Below are positions 38,703 through 48,901 of a stretch of DNA of 64,000 bases, one piece after another. How positions within the stretch are numbered: position 1 is the first letter of the stretch; each line of letters opens with the position of its first letter. This stretch comes from Azospira sp. I13. GTDB lineage: Bacteria > Pseudomonadota > Gammaproteobacteria > Burkholderiales > Rhodocyclaceae. The notes under the pieces were generated by a model. The model saw only the letters and a program-made list of their open reading frames with translations. It was not told the origin of the DNA and ran no database searches. Both the position numbers and the translations under genes were made by a program. The stretch is taken from NCBI RefSeq assembly GCF_003112695.1, contig NZ_BFBP01000011.1:464840-528839 (forward strand). Reading direction: 5' to 3'.

Positions 38703-39834
38703 CCAGGCGCGCCAGGGCCTGCTCCAGCGTGCTGCGGGGGCAGGCAAAATTCAGCCGCACAAAGCCTGGCGCCCCGAATTCCCGACCGTCTGACAAACCG
38801 ATCCCCGCTGCCTCGCAGGCGGCGGCCGGGTCGGCCAGCCCTTTTTCCCGCAGGTCGATCCAGGCCAGATAGGTGGCCTCCGGCAGGGTCATGGCCATGC
38901 CAGGCAGGGCGGCCACGGCCTGGGCCACCGCATCCCGGTTGCCCCGCAGGTAATCCAGCAGGGCGCTGCGCCAGGGACCGCCATGGGCATAGGCCGCAGC
39001 GCAGGCCGCCAGGCCCAGCACATTCACATGGGGCACGATACCGGCCATGGCCCGGGTGAAGCGACGACGGATGGCACCATCGGGAACCACTGCGAAGGCG
39101 CAGGACAGGCCGGGAATGTTGTAGGTCTTGGAAGGCGCCATGAGCGTGACGCTGCGGCGGGCAACCTCCCGCTCCAGGCAGGCGAAGGGCAGGTGCCGGG
39201 CCCCAGGCGTCAATTGCAGGTCGGCATGGATTTCGTCGGAACACACCAGCACGTCGTAGCGTTCGCACAGATCGGCCAGGGTCTCCAGCTCCTCCCGCTG
39301 CCAGGCCCGCCCTACCGGGTTGTGGGGATGGCAGAGGAGCAGCAGGCGGGGCCGCGGATCGGCCTGCAGCACGGCTTCCAGGGCATCCCAGTCCCAAGCC
39401 CAGCGCCCCTCCCGGCACGCCAGGGGAACGCGTACCAGGGACCGCTCCGACAAGACCGGCGCCGAAAGAAAGGGCGGATACACCGGCACCGCCGTGGCCA
39501 CCGCCTCCCCCGGCCCGGCCAGGGCGCGGCAGGCCACATTGAGGCCGGTCACCAGGCCCGGTAGCCAGACGAGCCAGTCCGCCTCCACCGCCCAACCGTA
39601 GTCCCGCACCAGGGCCGCCCGTACCGATTCGACCACCGCCTCGGTGGGGCCGCCGTAACCGAAGACGCCGTGATCCACCCGGGCGTGCAGCGCTGCCAGC
39701 ACCTCCGGCGGCGAGGCGAAATCCATGTCGGCCACCCACAGGGGCAACACCTCCCGACCGGCATAGCGCCCCCACTTGAAGCTGTCGCTACCCCGCCGCT
39801 CCACCGGCGTATCGAAATCAAACGCCCCGCTCAT
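38692..39834 (-). CDS. PatB/MalY-type C-S lyase (PLP)
   Basis: 380 aa fold-type I aminotransferase. LPLWVADMDFASPPEVLAAL near the N-terminus is the MalY/PatB signature; the PLP lysine lies in APSKTYNIPGLSCAF. Likely cystathionine or cysteine-conjugate beta-lyase. Its ATG overlaps the TGA of the cupin gene (ATGA). Confidence 0.9.
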   Translation of the reverse strand: MSGAFDFDTPVERRGSDSFKWGRYAGREVLPLWVADMDFASPPEVLAALHARVDHGVFGYGGPTEAVVESVRAALVRDYGWAVEADWLVWLPGLVTGLNVACRALAGPGEAVATAVPVYPPFLSAPVLSERSLVRVPLACREGRWAWDWDALEAVLQADPRPRLLLLCHPHNPVGRAWQREELETLADLCERYDVLVCSDEIHADLQLTPGARHLPFACLEREVARRSVTLMAPSKTYNIPGLSCAFAVVPDGAIRRRFTRAMAGIVPHVNVLGLAACAAAYAHGGPWRSALLDYLRGNRDAVAQAVAALPGMAMTLPEATYLAWIDLREKGLADPAAACEAAGIGLSDGREFGAPGFVRLNFACPRSTLEQALARLARV

Positions 39835-40214
39835 GGCTGCACCTCCAGGAGTTCCGTGTCGTCGTGGGCATAGGCGGGAGTGCAGGCGCAGAGCAGCACC
39901 AGGGGCTGGGGGCCTGGATTTTCCAGCCCATGGGCGGTGCCCGGTGGAATGGCTACCGTATCCCCCGCCACCACGGCAAAACGCTCCTCGCCCAGAATCA
40001 TGACGCCCTGGCCGGCGGTGAAATGGTAAAGCTCCTCCGTCAGGCGATGCCGATGCCGCAGGGTGCGGCCACCAGGGGGCAGCGTTGCCTCCGCCAGGCT
40101 CTGGGCCTGGTTGCCCTGCACCAGGGGGTGCATCAGTTCGCGGATGACCGAACCATCCTTGGTGACATAGGGCGTGACATCGGCGTAAGTGCTGAACAGG
40201 CGGGGCGTGGTCAT
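39831..40214 (-). CDS. Cupin-domain protein
   Basis: 127 aa single cupin. Metal-binding residues in RHRHRLTEELYHFTAG and the second motif PPGTAHGLEN fit a small cupin dioxygenase or sensor. Co-transcribed with the lyase that follows. ATG 40214. Confidence 0.85.
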   Translation of the reverse strand: MTTPRLFSTYADVTPYVTKDGSVIRELMHPLVQGNQAQSLAEATLPPGGRTLRHRHRLTEELYHFTAGQGVMILGEERFAVVAGDTVAIPPGTAHGLENPGPQPLVLLCACTPAYAHDDTELLEVQP

Positions 40215-40355
40215 GGAAGGTGTCGAATCAAGGCAACGGGAGAAGGGGCATGTTGCCATGGGCGACCACGGATTTCACGGATGCTTTAAGCTGCCCTCCT
40301 CCACCCCGGCTTTTCCGCCCACCGCCCCCATCGCCCCCAACCCCGATCTCCGCCC

Positions 40356-40871
40356 ATGCCGACCCGTTTGACTGCCTGCCAGGCCGACATCACCACCCTG
40401 CCGGTGGATGCCATCGTGAATGCCGCCAATACCACCCTGCTGGGCGGTGGCGGTGTGGATGGCGCCATCCACCGAGCCGCCGGCCCCGAACTCCTGTCCG
40501 CCTGCCGCCCCCTCGGCGGTTGCGCCACCGGCGATGCCAAGCTGACGCCCGGCTTCCGGCTGCCGGCCCGCCACGTCATCCACACCGTCGGGCCCATCTG
40601 GCACGGCGGCGGGCAGAACGAGGCCGCCCTGCTCGCCGCCTGCTATCGGCGCTGCCTGGAGATCGCGACGGATGCGGGCTGCACTTCCCTGGCCTTCCCC
40701 TGCATCAGCACCGGCGTGTACCGTTTTCCGCCGGAAGCCGCAGCCGCCATCGCCGTACAGCACGTCAGCGAATGGCTTGCCCACCACAACCACCCGCTCC
40801 AGGAAGTGATCTTCTGCTGCTTCTCGGCCGAGGATCTGGCCCGCTACCATGCCCTGCTGGCGAAAATCTAA
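40356..40871 (+). CDS. Macrodomain O-acetyl-ADP-ribose deacetylase
   Basis: 171 aa, MacroD-type. ADIT-TLPVDAIVNAANTTLLGGGGVDGAIH contains the ADP-ribose loop, and FPCISTGVYRFP the second. Hydrolyses O-acetyl-ADP-ribose or removes ADP-ribose from aspartate/glutamate. Monocistronic. Confidence 0.93.
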   Translation: MPTRLTACQADITTLPVDAIVNAANTTLLGGGGVDGAIHRAAGPELLSACRPLGGCATGDAKLTPGFRLPARHVIHTVGPIWHGGGQNEAALLAACYRRCLEIATDAGCTSLAFPCISTGVYRFPPEAAAAIAVQHVSEWLAHHNHPLQEVIFCCFSAEDLARYHALLAKI

Positions 40872-40884
40872 CGCCGGAAAAGCA

Positions 40885-40909
40885 AAAAGCCCGCAGAGCG
40901 CGGGCTTTA
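40885..40909 (+). terminator. Terminator of the macrodomain gene
   Basis: AAAGCCCGC-AGAG-GCGGGCTTTA type stem, also preceded by an A tract for the opposite tRNA transcript. Confidence 0.75.
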
Positions 40910-40941
40910 GCGACGTCCGGAGACGGGATGCTGCAAGAGGG

Positions 40942-41034
40942 TGGCGGTGAGGGTGGGATTCGAACCCACGTGCCAGGTTTCCCTGACCATCTGATTTCGA
41001 GTCAGCGCCGTTATGGCCACTTCGGTACCTCACC
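40942..41034 (-). tRNA. tRNA-Ser (anticodon CGA)
   Basis: Minus-strand cloverleaf: GGTGAGG acceptor pairs CCTCACC, discriminator G, CCA encoded. Anticodon loop CTCGAAA gives CGA, reading UCG. A long variable arm (ATGGTCAGGGAAACCTGGCAC) is present as in serine tRNAs; the T-loop is GGTTCGAATCC. Confidence 0.95.
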
Positions 41035-41133
41035 GGGGAGGCGAATTCTAGCATGGTCCGACCTCTTTTTGGCCTGACGGCTCCATGGCACAATCCGGGA
41101 ACTTTTTCCCCGGGTTTCTCCGGAAAGGCGAGG

Positions 41134-42579
41134 ATGCATCAACCGCTGGTCCGCTGGCTGCTGCTTGTCCTGTGTTCCCTTCCCCTGCTGCAGGCCTGTG
41201 GGGAAAGGAAGGCTGCGCCATGGCGGGAAAGCGACGAGCTGGTGGTGCTGACCAGCCCCGGCCCCCTGACCTATACCGGCGACGCCAAAGACGGCAAGGA
41301 TGCCAAGGAAGACAAGGCGGATGCCGGCCTGGGCTTCGAACACGACCTGGTCAGCCTCTTCGCCGCCGAGCTGGGCCGCAAGCTGCGCCTGGAAGTGGTG
41401 GGCAACTACCGGGAAGTGCCCCAGGCCCTGCGCCGGGGCAAAGGCCACATGGCCGCCGCCTGGCTGGTCTGGCACCCGGGCAGCAGCAACAGCGAATTCC
41501 AGACCACCACCCCCTTCTTCCACAGCAGTCACCTGCTGGTGCAGCACGAAGCCTCCCTGCCCATCACCACCACCGAGCAACTGGCCGGGCGCACCGTGCA
41601 CGTGGTGGCCCGCAGCCGCCATGCCGACCTGCTGGCCAGCCTGCCGGCCCTGACGCCGCCGGTGCTGGTGCAGGAGCACCCGGAATGGAGCGACCTGGAC
41701 CTGCTCCAGGCCGTGGCCGAACAGCGCATCGAACTGGCCCTGACCGACGGCCCAGTGCTGGACATCGCCCAGAACTACTACCCCCAGCTCACCTCCAGCC
41801 TTGAAGTCGGCGAAGCCCAGCCCATCACCTGGATGTTCCCCAGTGACGCCGACCCGGAACTGGTTTCCAAGGCCGAAGCCTTCCTGGGCCGTATTCACCG
41901 GGACGGCACCCTGACCCGCCTGAAGGACCGCTACTTCGGCCACGTGCGCCGCCTCAAGCAGCTGGACGTGGTGCAGTTCCTGGAACGCACCCGCAGCCTG
42001 CTGCCGGATTACCGCCCCCTCTTTGAATCGGCCCAGGCCCGCACCGGCATCGACTGGCGCCTCATCGCCGCCCTGGCCTACCAGGAATCCCAATGGGACC
42101 CGCTGGCCACCAGCCCCACCGGGGTGCGGGGCATGATGATGCTGACGGAAGAAACCGCGGACCGCCTCGGCGTCGGCAACCGGCTCGACCCGAAGCAGAG
42201 CATCAGCGCCGGGGCCCGCTATCTGGCCGATATCCGCGACCAGTTGCCCGCCACCCTGAAGGAGCCCGACCGCACCTGGATGGCCCTGGCGGCCTACAAC
42301 CTGGGGCTGGGCCACATGAAGGGCGGCCTGGCCATCGCCCCCAGCACCGAGGCGGACCCGGATTCCTGGTTCGAGATGAAGCGGGTGCTGCCCCTGCTCT
42401 CCCGCCCCGACTATTACCGTCGCCTGAAAAGCGGCCGCGCCCGGGGGGGCGAGGCGGTGATCATGGTGGAAAACATCCGCATCTTCTACGACATCCTCAA
42501 CCGCCACGAGCCGCCCTACTTCCCGCCCCTGCCCCCGCCCGACCGGAAGGGCGACAAGAAAGGCAAGAAAAGGCACTGA
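41134..42579 (+). CDS. mltF: Membrane-bound lytic transglycosylase F-like lipoprotein
   Basis: 481 aa. Lipobox LLQAC at residues 15-19; a periplasmic solute-binding-like domain (residues 30-270) and then a lysozyme-like SLT domain with catalytic Glu in LAYQESQWDP and the GVRGMMMLT and AAYNLGLGHM motifs. Cleaves peptidoglycan glycan strands from the outer membrane. ATG 41134 has AGG close by; the open frame to 41053 lacks a signal. The C-terminal tail is Lys-rich. Confidence 0.92.
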   Translation: MHQPLVRWLLLVLCSLPLLQACGERKAAPWRESDELVVLTSPGPLTYTGDAKDGKDAKEDKADAGLGFEHDLVSLFAAELGRKLRLEVVGNYREVPQALRRGKGHMAAAWLVWHPGSSNSEFQTTTPFFHSSHLLVQHEASLPITTTEQLAGRTVHVVARSRHADLLASLPALTPPVLVQEHPEWSDLDLLQAVAEQRIELALTDGPVLDIAQNYYPQLTSSLEVGEAQPITWMFPSDADPELVSKAEAFLGRIHRDGTLTRLKDRYFGHVRRLKQLDVVQFLERTRSLLPDYRPLFESAQARTGIDWRLIAALAYQESQWDPLATSPTGVRGMMMLTEETADRLGVGNRLDPKQSISAGARYLADIRDQLPATLKEPDRTWMALAAYNLGLGHMKGGLAIAPSTEADPDSWFEMKRVLPLLSRPDYYRRLKSGRARGGEAVIMVENIRIFYDILNRHEPPYFPPLPPPDRKGDKKGKKRH

Positions 42580-42594
42580 GCCGAAGACAGGCCG

Positions 42595-42699
42595 GAGAGG
42601 CAATAAAAACGGGCATCTCCGCCCCACCCTACCGGAGAGGCAATAGGGACGCCAAGTGGCGGGCAGGCATGATGCGGATGCCCGTCCTGCTTGCCTCTC
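42595..42699. repeat. Dispersed repeat, inverted pair
   Basis: GAGAGGCAATAAAAACGGGCATC (42595-42617) and, inverted, GATGCCCGTCCTGCTTGCCTCTC (42677-42699): the arms agree at 19 of 23 positions and can fold into a long hairpin. A third partial GAGAGGCAATA lies at 42635. Related copies are at 16327 and 56477. Confidence 0.7.
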
Positions 42700-42724
42700 A
42701 GGGCCATCTCAAAATCAGGGCAAT

Positions 42725-42752
42725 AAAAAAGCCGGGAAACTCCCGGCTTTTT
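42725..42752. terminator. Bidirectional terminator
   Basis: AAAAAAGCCGGGA-AAC-TCCCGGCTTTTTT between convergent mltF and serS. Confidence 0.92.
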
Positions 42753-42772
42753 TATTGAGGAAGCGACTCCGC

Positions 42773-44444
<1,672 letters not shown>

Positions 44445-44445
<1 letters not shown>

Positions 44446-45770
44446 TAGCCTTTTTTGCCTTTGCGGGCGGCCTGGGCATCCAGGTCCCGCAGGTGGGCGA
44501 GCTTTTCGCCGATCTTGATTTCCAGGCCCCGCTCCACCGGCTGATACCAGGTGGCGGGCGCCATGCCGTCGGGGAAGTAGTTCTCACCGGCGGCGTAGCC
44601 TTCGGCCTCGTCGTGGGCGTAGCGGTAATCCTTGCCGTAGCCCAGATCCTTCATCAGCTTGGTGGGGGCGTTGCGCAGGTGCTCGGGCACCGGGCGGGAG
44701 CCGTCCTTGGCGACGAAGGCGCGTGCCGCATTATACGCGTTGTAGGCAGCATTCGATTTGGCGGCGCAGGCCAGGTAGATCACCGCCTGGGCCAGGGCCA
44801 GCTCCCCTTCCGGCGAGCCCAGGCGCTCGTAGGTCTGGGCCGCGTTCATGGCGATCTCGCTGCCCCGGGGGTCGGCCAGGCCGATGTCTTCCCAGGCCAT
44901 GCGCACGATGCGCCGGGCCAGGTAACGGGGGTCGGCGCCGCCATCCAGCATGCGGCAGAACCAGTAGAGGGCGCCGTCCGGATTGGAGCCCCGCACCGAC
45001 TTGTGCAGGGCCGAAATCTGGTCGTAGAAGGCATCGCCGCCCTTGTCGAAGCGGCGCAGGCTCTGGGCCATGGTGGCTTCGATGAAAGCCCCGTCCACCT
45101 TGGCCAGCTTGGCGGTGCGGGCCGCCGTGCGCACCTGCTCCAGCAGGTTGAGGAAGCGCCGGGCATCGCCGTCGGCCAGGCCGATCAGGCGGGTGCGGGC
45201 CTCGTCATCGAAATCCAGGTCCGCCAGGGCTTTTTCTCGGGCCCGATCGAACAGCTGGCCCATCTCGGCCTCGTCCAGGGACTTCAGTACATAGACCGAA
45301 GCCCGGGAAAGCAGGGCCGAATTGACCTCGAAGGAAGGGTTCTCGGTGGTGGCGCCGATGAAGGTGAACAGGCCGCTTTCCACAAAGGGCAAAAAGCCGT
45401 CCTGCTGGGCCTTGTTGAAGCGGTGGATTTCATCGACGAAGAGAATGGTGCGCTTGCCCTGGGCCTTCCACATCTCGGCCTGGGCCACCGCCTCCCGCAC
45501 CTCCTTGATGCCGGAGAAGACGGCGGAAAGCGCGATGAACTCACAGTGGAACTGGGTCGCCATCATCCGCGCCAGGGTGGTCTTGCCCACCCCGGGCGGC
45601 CCCCACAGGATCATGGAATGGGGCTGGCCCGACGCGAAGGCCAGACGCAGAGGCTTGCCCGGCCCCAATAGATGCTGCTGGCCGATCACCTCGTCGGGCG
45701 AGCGGGGCCGCAGTTGCTCCGCCAGGGGTGCCCCGGCATCCACCGTACCTTGGGAAAAAAGATCGCTCAC
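44445..45770 (-). CDS. rarA: Replication-associated recombination ATPase RarA (MgsA)
   Basis: 441 aa AAA+ protein. Walker [10 protein letters not shown], Walker [11 protein letters not shown], sensor [11 protein letters not shown], and the C-terminal tetramerisation domain ([15 protein letters not shown]) are intact. Acts at stalled forks with SSB. Normally followed by lolA/ftsK; here an integron island intervenes on the other side. Confidence 0.95.
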
Positions 45771-45838
45771 TCAGAATCCATCGGCAGCAGGACTGCCCGT
45801 GCAAAAGCCGCAGTTTACCTCAAGGGCACGACAGCCTT

Positions 45839-46831
45839 TCATGCCCTGTCCAGGGGAGAAGCCACGCCCCGCCCGCCCCGGTTGAGCACGTGGGTGTAGA
45901 TCATGGTGGTGGAAACGTCGGCATGGCCCAGCAGTTCCTGCACCGTGCGAATGTCGTAGCCAGCATCCAGCAAATGGGTGGCAAAGGAATGCCTCAGGGT
46001 ATGCACAGAAACGGGCTTGGACAAAACCGCCCGGCGTGCTGCCTCCTTCATGGCCCGTTGCAGGGCCTTTTCGTGGGCATGGTGCCGCCGCTCGATCCCC
46101 GAGCGCGGGTCCACCGACAATCCGGCAGCAGGGAATACCCAGAACCAGGGCCAGGTCGCTCCCGCCTGGGGGTATTTGCGCTCCAGTGCATGGGGTAAAT
46201 ACACACCAGGAAAGCCATTCTCCCGGTCATGTTCAAACAACGTCCTGGCTCTGGCCAGTTGCTCCCGCAAGGGAAGCTCCAGCGTGCGGGGGAGCATGGT
46301 GACCCGATCCTTGGCCCCCTTGCCCTCGCGGACCAGAATTTCTCCGCGGTCGAAATCCACGTCCTTCACTCGCAGTCGCAGGCACTCCATCAGCCGCATA
46401 CCTGTCCCGTAGAGCAGCCGGGCCATCAAAGCCTGCCCGACAGGCATGACGTCCAGCAGCCGCTTCACTTCATCCCGATTCAAAACCGTCGGCAACCGCG
46501 CCGGTTTCTTAGGACGAACCAGATCGGTCAGCCACGGCAGATCCAGCTCCAACACCTGCCGATACAGGAAAAGCAAGGCTGACAAGGCCTGTTGCTGGGT
46601 CGCTGCGGCGATATCCCTTTCGACCGCCAGATGGGAGAGAAAGGCCGTCACCTCACGCGCGCCCATCTCCCCCGGATGACGCATGCCATTGAATCGGATA
46701 TAGCGGACCACCCAATGGACATAGGCCTCTTCGGTCCGTATGCTGTAATGACGAATGCGTACCGCCGCCCGCACCTGATCGACCAAACGGGGGCCCGCTG
46801 CAACCACTTTGTCAGGAATGTCCGGTTTCAT
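45839..46831 (-). CDS. intI: Integron integrase IntI
   Basis: 330 aa tyrosine recombinase. Catalytic residues R146, H277, R280, H303 and Y312 are all present ([39 protein letters not shown]). The extra IntI-specific patch is [20 protein letters not shown] at 247-266, which other XerCD-like enzymes lack. Catalyses attI x attC cassette insertion and attC x attC excision. ATG 46831 ([10 protein letters not shown]) is preferred over the frame extending to 46924. Opposite in direction to the cassettes, as usual, with a LexA box over its promoter. Confidence 0.95.
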   Translation of the reverse strand: MKPDIPDKVVAAGPRLVDQVRAAVRIRHYSIRTEEAYVHWVVRYIRFNGMRHPGEMGAREVTAFLSHLAVERDIAAATQQQALSALLFLYRQVLELDLPWLTDLVRPKKPARLPTVLNRDEVKRLLDVMPVGQALMARLLYGTGMRLMECLRLRVKDVDFDRGEILVREGKGAKDRVTMLPRTLELPLREQLARARTLFEHDRENGFPGVYLPHALERKYPQAGATWPWFWVFPAAGLSVDPRSGIERRHHAHEKALQRAMKEAARRAVLSKPVSVHTLRHSFATHLLDAGYDIRTVQELLGHADVSTTMIYTHVLNRGGRGVASPLDRA

Positions 46832-46841
46832 GGTAACCAAA

Positions 46842-46861
46842 TACTGTATGGATAAACAGTT
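46842..46861. promoter_or_regulatory. LexA (SOS) box of intI
   Basis: TACTGT-ATGGATAA-ACAGTT: CTGT-N8-ACAG matches the classical LexA operator. It lies 11 bp before the intI start and overlaps the -10 region described next. Confidence 0.82.
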
Positions 46862-46887
46862 ATATATCCAAATCCATTGCCACACAA
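46859..46887 (-). promoter_or_regulatory. Putative sigma-70 promoter of intI
   Basis: On the minus strand TTGTGT (46887-46882), 17-nt spacer, TATAAC (46864-46859). The LexA box covers the -10 element, so repression would be direct. Confidence 0.55.
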
Positions 46888-46913
46888 GGGAAAATGCTGT
46901 CCGGTTTTCCAGC

Positions 46914-46969
46914 TTATTGGACACGTCCCCGTTTTATTGGACGTTTTTGTCGTCTACTACTAGTTAGCC
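46914..46969 (+). promoter_or_regulatory. attI region
   Basis: Two direct repeats TTATTGGAC (46914 and 46934, 20 bp apart) precede the core G/TTAGCC at 46963-46969. The crossover G is 46963, so the first cassette begins at 46964. Direct repeats upstream of the core are the IntI-binding layout known for attI sites. Confidence 0.65.
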
Positions 46970-46994
46970 AGAGCCACTCACGAAGAGGACGTAA

Positions 46995-48101
46995 ATGATT
47001 GATCGAGTTAACCCCTTTGATCACAATAATCCTGTTACACCTCCAATTTTTACTGCGCGAAAGGCTGAATTGGAAAAGATGGAATATGCATTGCGCCATA
47101 GCAATGAAAGCATATCCATCAGTGGCTCATACGGTATCGGAAAAAGTAGCCTGATACTGACTAGTTTGGAGAAGTTTGGCAGAGAACAATCGACCACATT
47201 TATATTGAGAATTTCGGATGGTTTGTTATTTCATTTCATCTATGGGGATTTTCTTGCTGTTCTAACGCATAAATTGTGCGCTTCCGTTTGGACTGACGTA
47301 TTTAAGGAAAGTTACTCAGAACTATTGGAGGATTCACTACGTTACCCGAGAAATACTGACGCAACATCGGCAGCGAAGAAGACTCTTAAGCGGATATTTA
47401 GAGTAGTGACAAGCGAAAATATCGCGTCGTCCGGTAGCAAGACCAGCACCGTTGGTGCAAAGATGATCGCATCAGGAAGCACGACAGAATCAAATAGCTT
47501 ATCTTTGGTTAGAAAGCCATTGATGCCTTTTGAATTCCTCGCGTTACTCGATGAAATATTGGGTGTAATAAGTGAATTTGGCTACACAAAAATAATTGTA
47601 GTGTGTGATCAATTGAACCATCTTCCACCGAAAGCCAATTATGATTTGTTGAGACAAAATATTGACGTGCTAGCGTCAAAGAAGATTACTTTTGTTGTGT
47701 CAGCGGAAAATATTAAGAATGAAAAGGGATTTGAAGATAGGGTAGACACTGAAATCCTATTGAAATCTTTCAGCTTATGGATGAATCTAGTTGGTTTTGG
47801 CTCAAGAAACGAAGTAAAGGATTACGTCGACAATTGCTTTGCTGCCCACCAGATTGATGACATTGACTTCATTGATGGAAACTGTGATCTTATATACTCT
47901 GTCTGCGAGGGAAACCCATGGTTTATAGCAAAAATGTTGCGCATGGTTTACCAAGATGTTATTGCGGCCGGTAAAAATAAAATAGACATTGGTGATTTTG
48001 AAAAATACGGTATTCGGTTTGCAAAGGCGGTAACGGCCTATAAGGCAGCCGAAGGCTGCTTGCGTTGGTCTGAGTTGAATGACATGTTGAATATGGGCTA
48101 A
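46995..48101 (+). CDS. P-loop ATPase of unknown function, first integron cassette
   Basis: 368 aa. Walker A GSYGIGKSS at about residues 43-51 and Walker B IIVVCDQLNHL around 200 mark an AAA/STAND-like ATPase; the C-terminus is winged-helix-like. The gene is AT-rich, far from the 65 percent of its neighbours, a sign of recent transfer. GAGG stands 7 nt before ATG 46995, and the stop lies inside GGCTAAC near the attC. Defence-type ATPases are common in cassettes, but nothing here proves the role. Confidence 0.8.
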   Translation: MIDRVNPFDHNNPVTPPIFTARKAELEKMEYALRHSNESISISGSYGIGKSSLILTSLEKFGREQSTTFILRISDGLLFHFIYGDFLAVLTHKLCASVWTDVFKESYSELLEDSLRYPRNTDATSAAKKTLKRIFRVVTSENIASSGSKTSTVGAKMIASGSTTESNSLSLVRKPLMPFEFLALLDEILGVISEFGYTKIIVVCDQLNHLPPKANYDLLRQNIDVLASKKITFVVSAENIKNEKGFEDRVDTEILLKSFSLWMNLVGFGSRNEVKDYVDNCFAAHQIDDIDFIDGNCDLIYSVCEGNPWFIAKMLRMVYQDVIAAGKNKIDIGDFEKYGIRFAKAVTAYKAAEGCLRWSELNDMLNMG

Positions 48102-48123
48102 CGTCAGTTATGCCATCGGCTAT

Positions 48124-48189
48124 GGCTAACCTGGCGGTCAACCGGACCTGCGCAAAGAGCCGCGCAGGCCGGTTACCTTCACGTTAGGC
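48124..48189 (+). promoter_or_regulatory. attC site of the first cassette
   Basis: Outer R'' GGCTAAC (48124-48130) and R' GTTAGGC (48183-48189) are imperfect complements. Inside, AACCGG-A-CCTGCGC pairs with GCGCAGG-CCGGTT around an AAAGAGCC loop, leaving one extrahelical A, the strand-choice feature of attC hairpins. GGCTAAC is also the complement of the cassette start GTTAGCC at 46963, as expected if the cassette was once circular. A second GGCTAAC at 48096 covers the ATPase stop codon. Confidence 0.85.
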
Positions 48190-48199
48190 ACCTCTATTT

Positions 48200-48388
48200 A
48201 TGTCCGAGCCAAACGAAACGTACGCATATTTCTCAATCGCTGCACCCGAGCTAGATCCGGCTCAAATCTCTAGCGAAGTAGGCGTCGAATCAACAGATTG
48301 CTGGCGAAAAGGCGACCTAAACCCTCGCAATGGGAGAGAAAGAAAGTTTGGTCGTTGCGACGTCCCCCCGGAATTGAGTAGCGTCTGA
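48200..48388 (+). pseudogene. DUF4279 cassette gene, truncated
   Basis: 62-aa frame. MSEPNETYAYFSIAAPELDP and STDCWRKGDLNPRNGRERKF match the N-terminal half of DUF4279 proteins; the homology stops near residue 52, where the insertion-sequence remnant begins, and the frame ends GRCDVPPELSSV. The attC expected for this cassette is gone. Starts 11 bp after the preceding R' site, as cassettes do. Confidence 0.72.
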
Positions 48389-48470
48389 CTTTAGAGTCCA
48401 ATCTTTCTCGACAAGGAGATTGGACATGAAGAAGCGATTCACCGAAGAACAGATCATTGGCTTCCTTCGG
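48358..48470 (+). mobile_element. IS3-family insertion-sequence remnant
   Basis: The left end CCCCCCGGAATTGAGTAGCG, a leader with GGAG, then ATG 48426 MKKRFTEEQIIGFLR, the standard start of an IS3/IS407-group OrfA. After residue 15 the similarity ends and a stop follows at 48519. The exact junctions are approximate. The insertion explains the truncated DUF4279 cassette. Confidence 0.65.
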
Positions 48471-48588
48471 TCGCTTGGACGCGCAGCAAGTGGCACGCCT
48501 TTAGCTAAAGGCTGGCCGTGACGCCCACTTCCGACCGGACGACCAGGGGCTTTTTCTCAACTTCGCTATGCATCACTGGAGGACATCT

Positions 48589-48828
48589 ATGCCATTCCCA
48601 CCGGAAGAACGCCGGGCATTGCTGGGAGTAAAGGGGGTTGGCCCAACGGTCGTGGCCCGCCTCGAACAAATGGGGTTTGAGTCACTGGCCCACCTGAGCA
48701 AAGCCAACGCTTTGGACATCGTTTCGCAAGCCTCGGCCATCGTCGGCTCCACTTGCTGGAAGAACAGCCCTCAGGCTCGTGCTGCCATTCAGGCAGCCAT
48801 CGCTTTGGCACAATCACACCATGCATAA
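48589..48828 (+). CDS. Helix-hairpin-helix protein, integron cassette
   Basis: 79 aa. LGVKGVGPTVVARLEQMGFE is a helix-hairpin-helix of the Cdd1/pathogenicity-locus type, which is frequent in integron cassettes. DNA or protein binding is likely; function unknown. GGAGG is 7 nt before ATG 48589, and the stop TAA sits in the 5' end of a decayed attC. Moderately GC-rich, unlike the first cassette. Confidence 0.75.
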   Translation: MPFPPEERRALLGVKGVGPTVVARLEQMGFESLAHLSKANALDIVSQASAIVGSTCWKNSPQARAAIQAAIALAQSHHA

Positions 48829-48895
48829 CAAGTCCGTCAATCGGACCGCCAGAGCATTTCGTTGTTGGCCATCTGCTTACCTCCAACGTTAAGGC
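48823..48895 (+). promoter_or_regulatory. Decayed attC-like site
   Basis: GCATAAC at the stop codon and GTTAAGGC at the end resemble R''/R' (RYYYAAC ... GTTRRRY) but the pair does not match well and the cores depart from GTTAGGC. An inner GTCCG-TCAAT-CGGAC hairpin is present. Read as a degenerate cassette site. Confidence 0.5.
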
Positions 48896-48901
48896 CCGAG
48901 C

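Noticed and set aside
40215-40355. CCACGGATTTCACGGAT-type repeat before the macrodomain gene
   Set aside because: Only one and a half copies at 40265-40281; too short to call a mobile element.
42725-42752. Possible CRISPR or repeat array around 42590-42750
   Set aside because: Only two to three inverted, unevenly spaced copies with no uniform spacers; this is a palindromic repeat plus a terminator.
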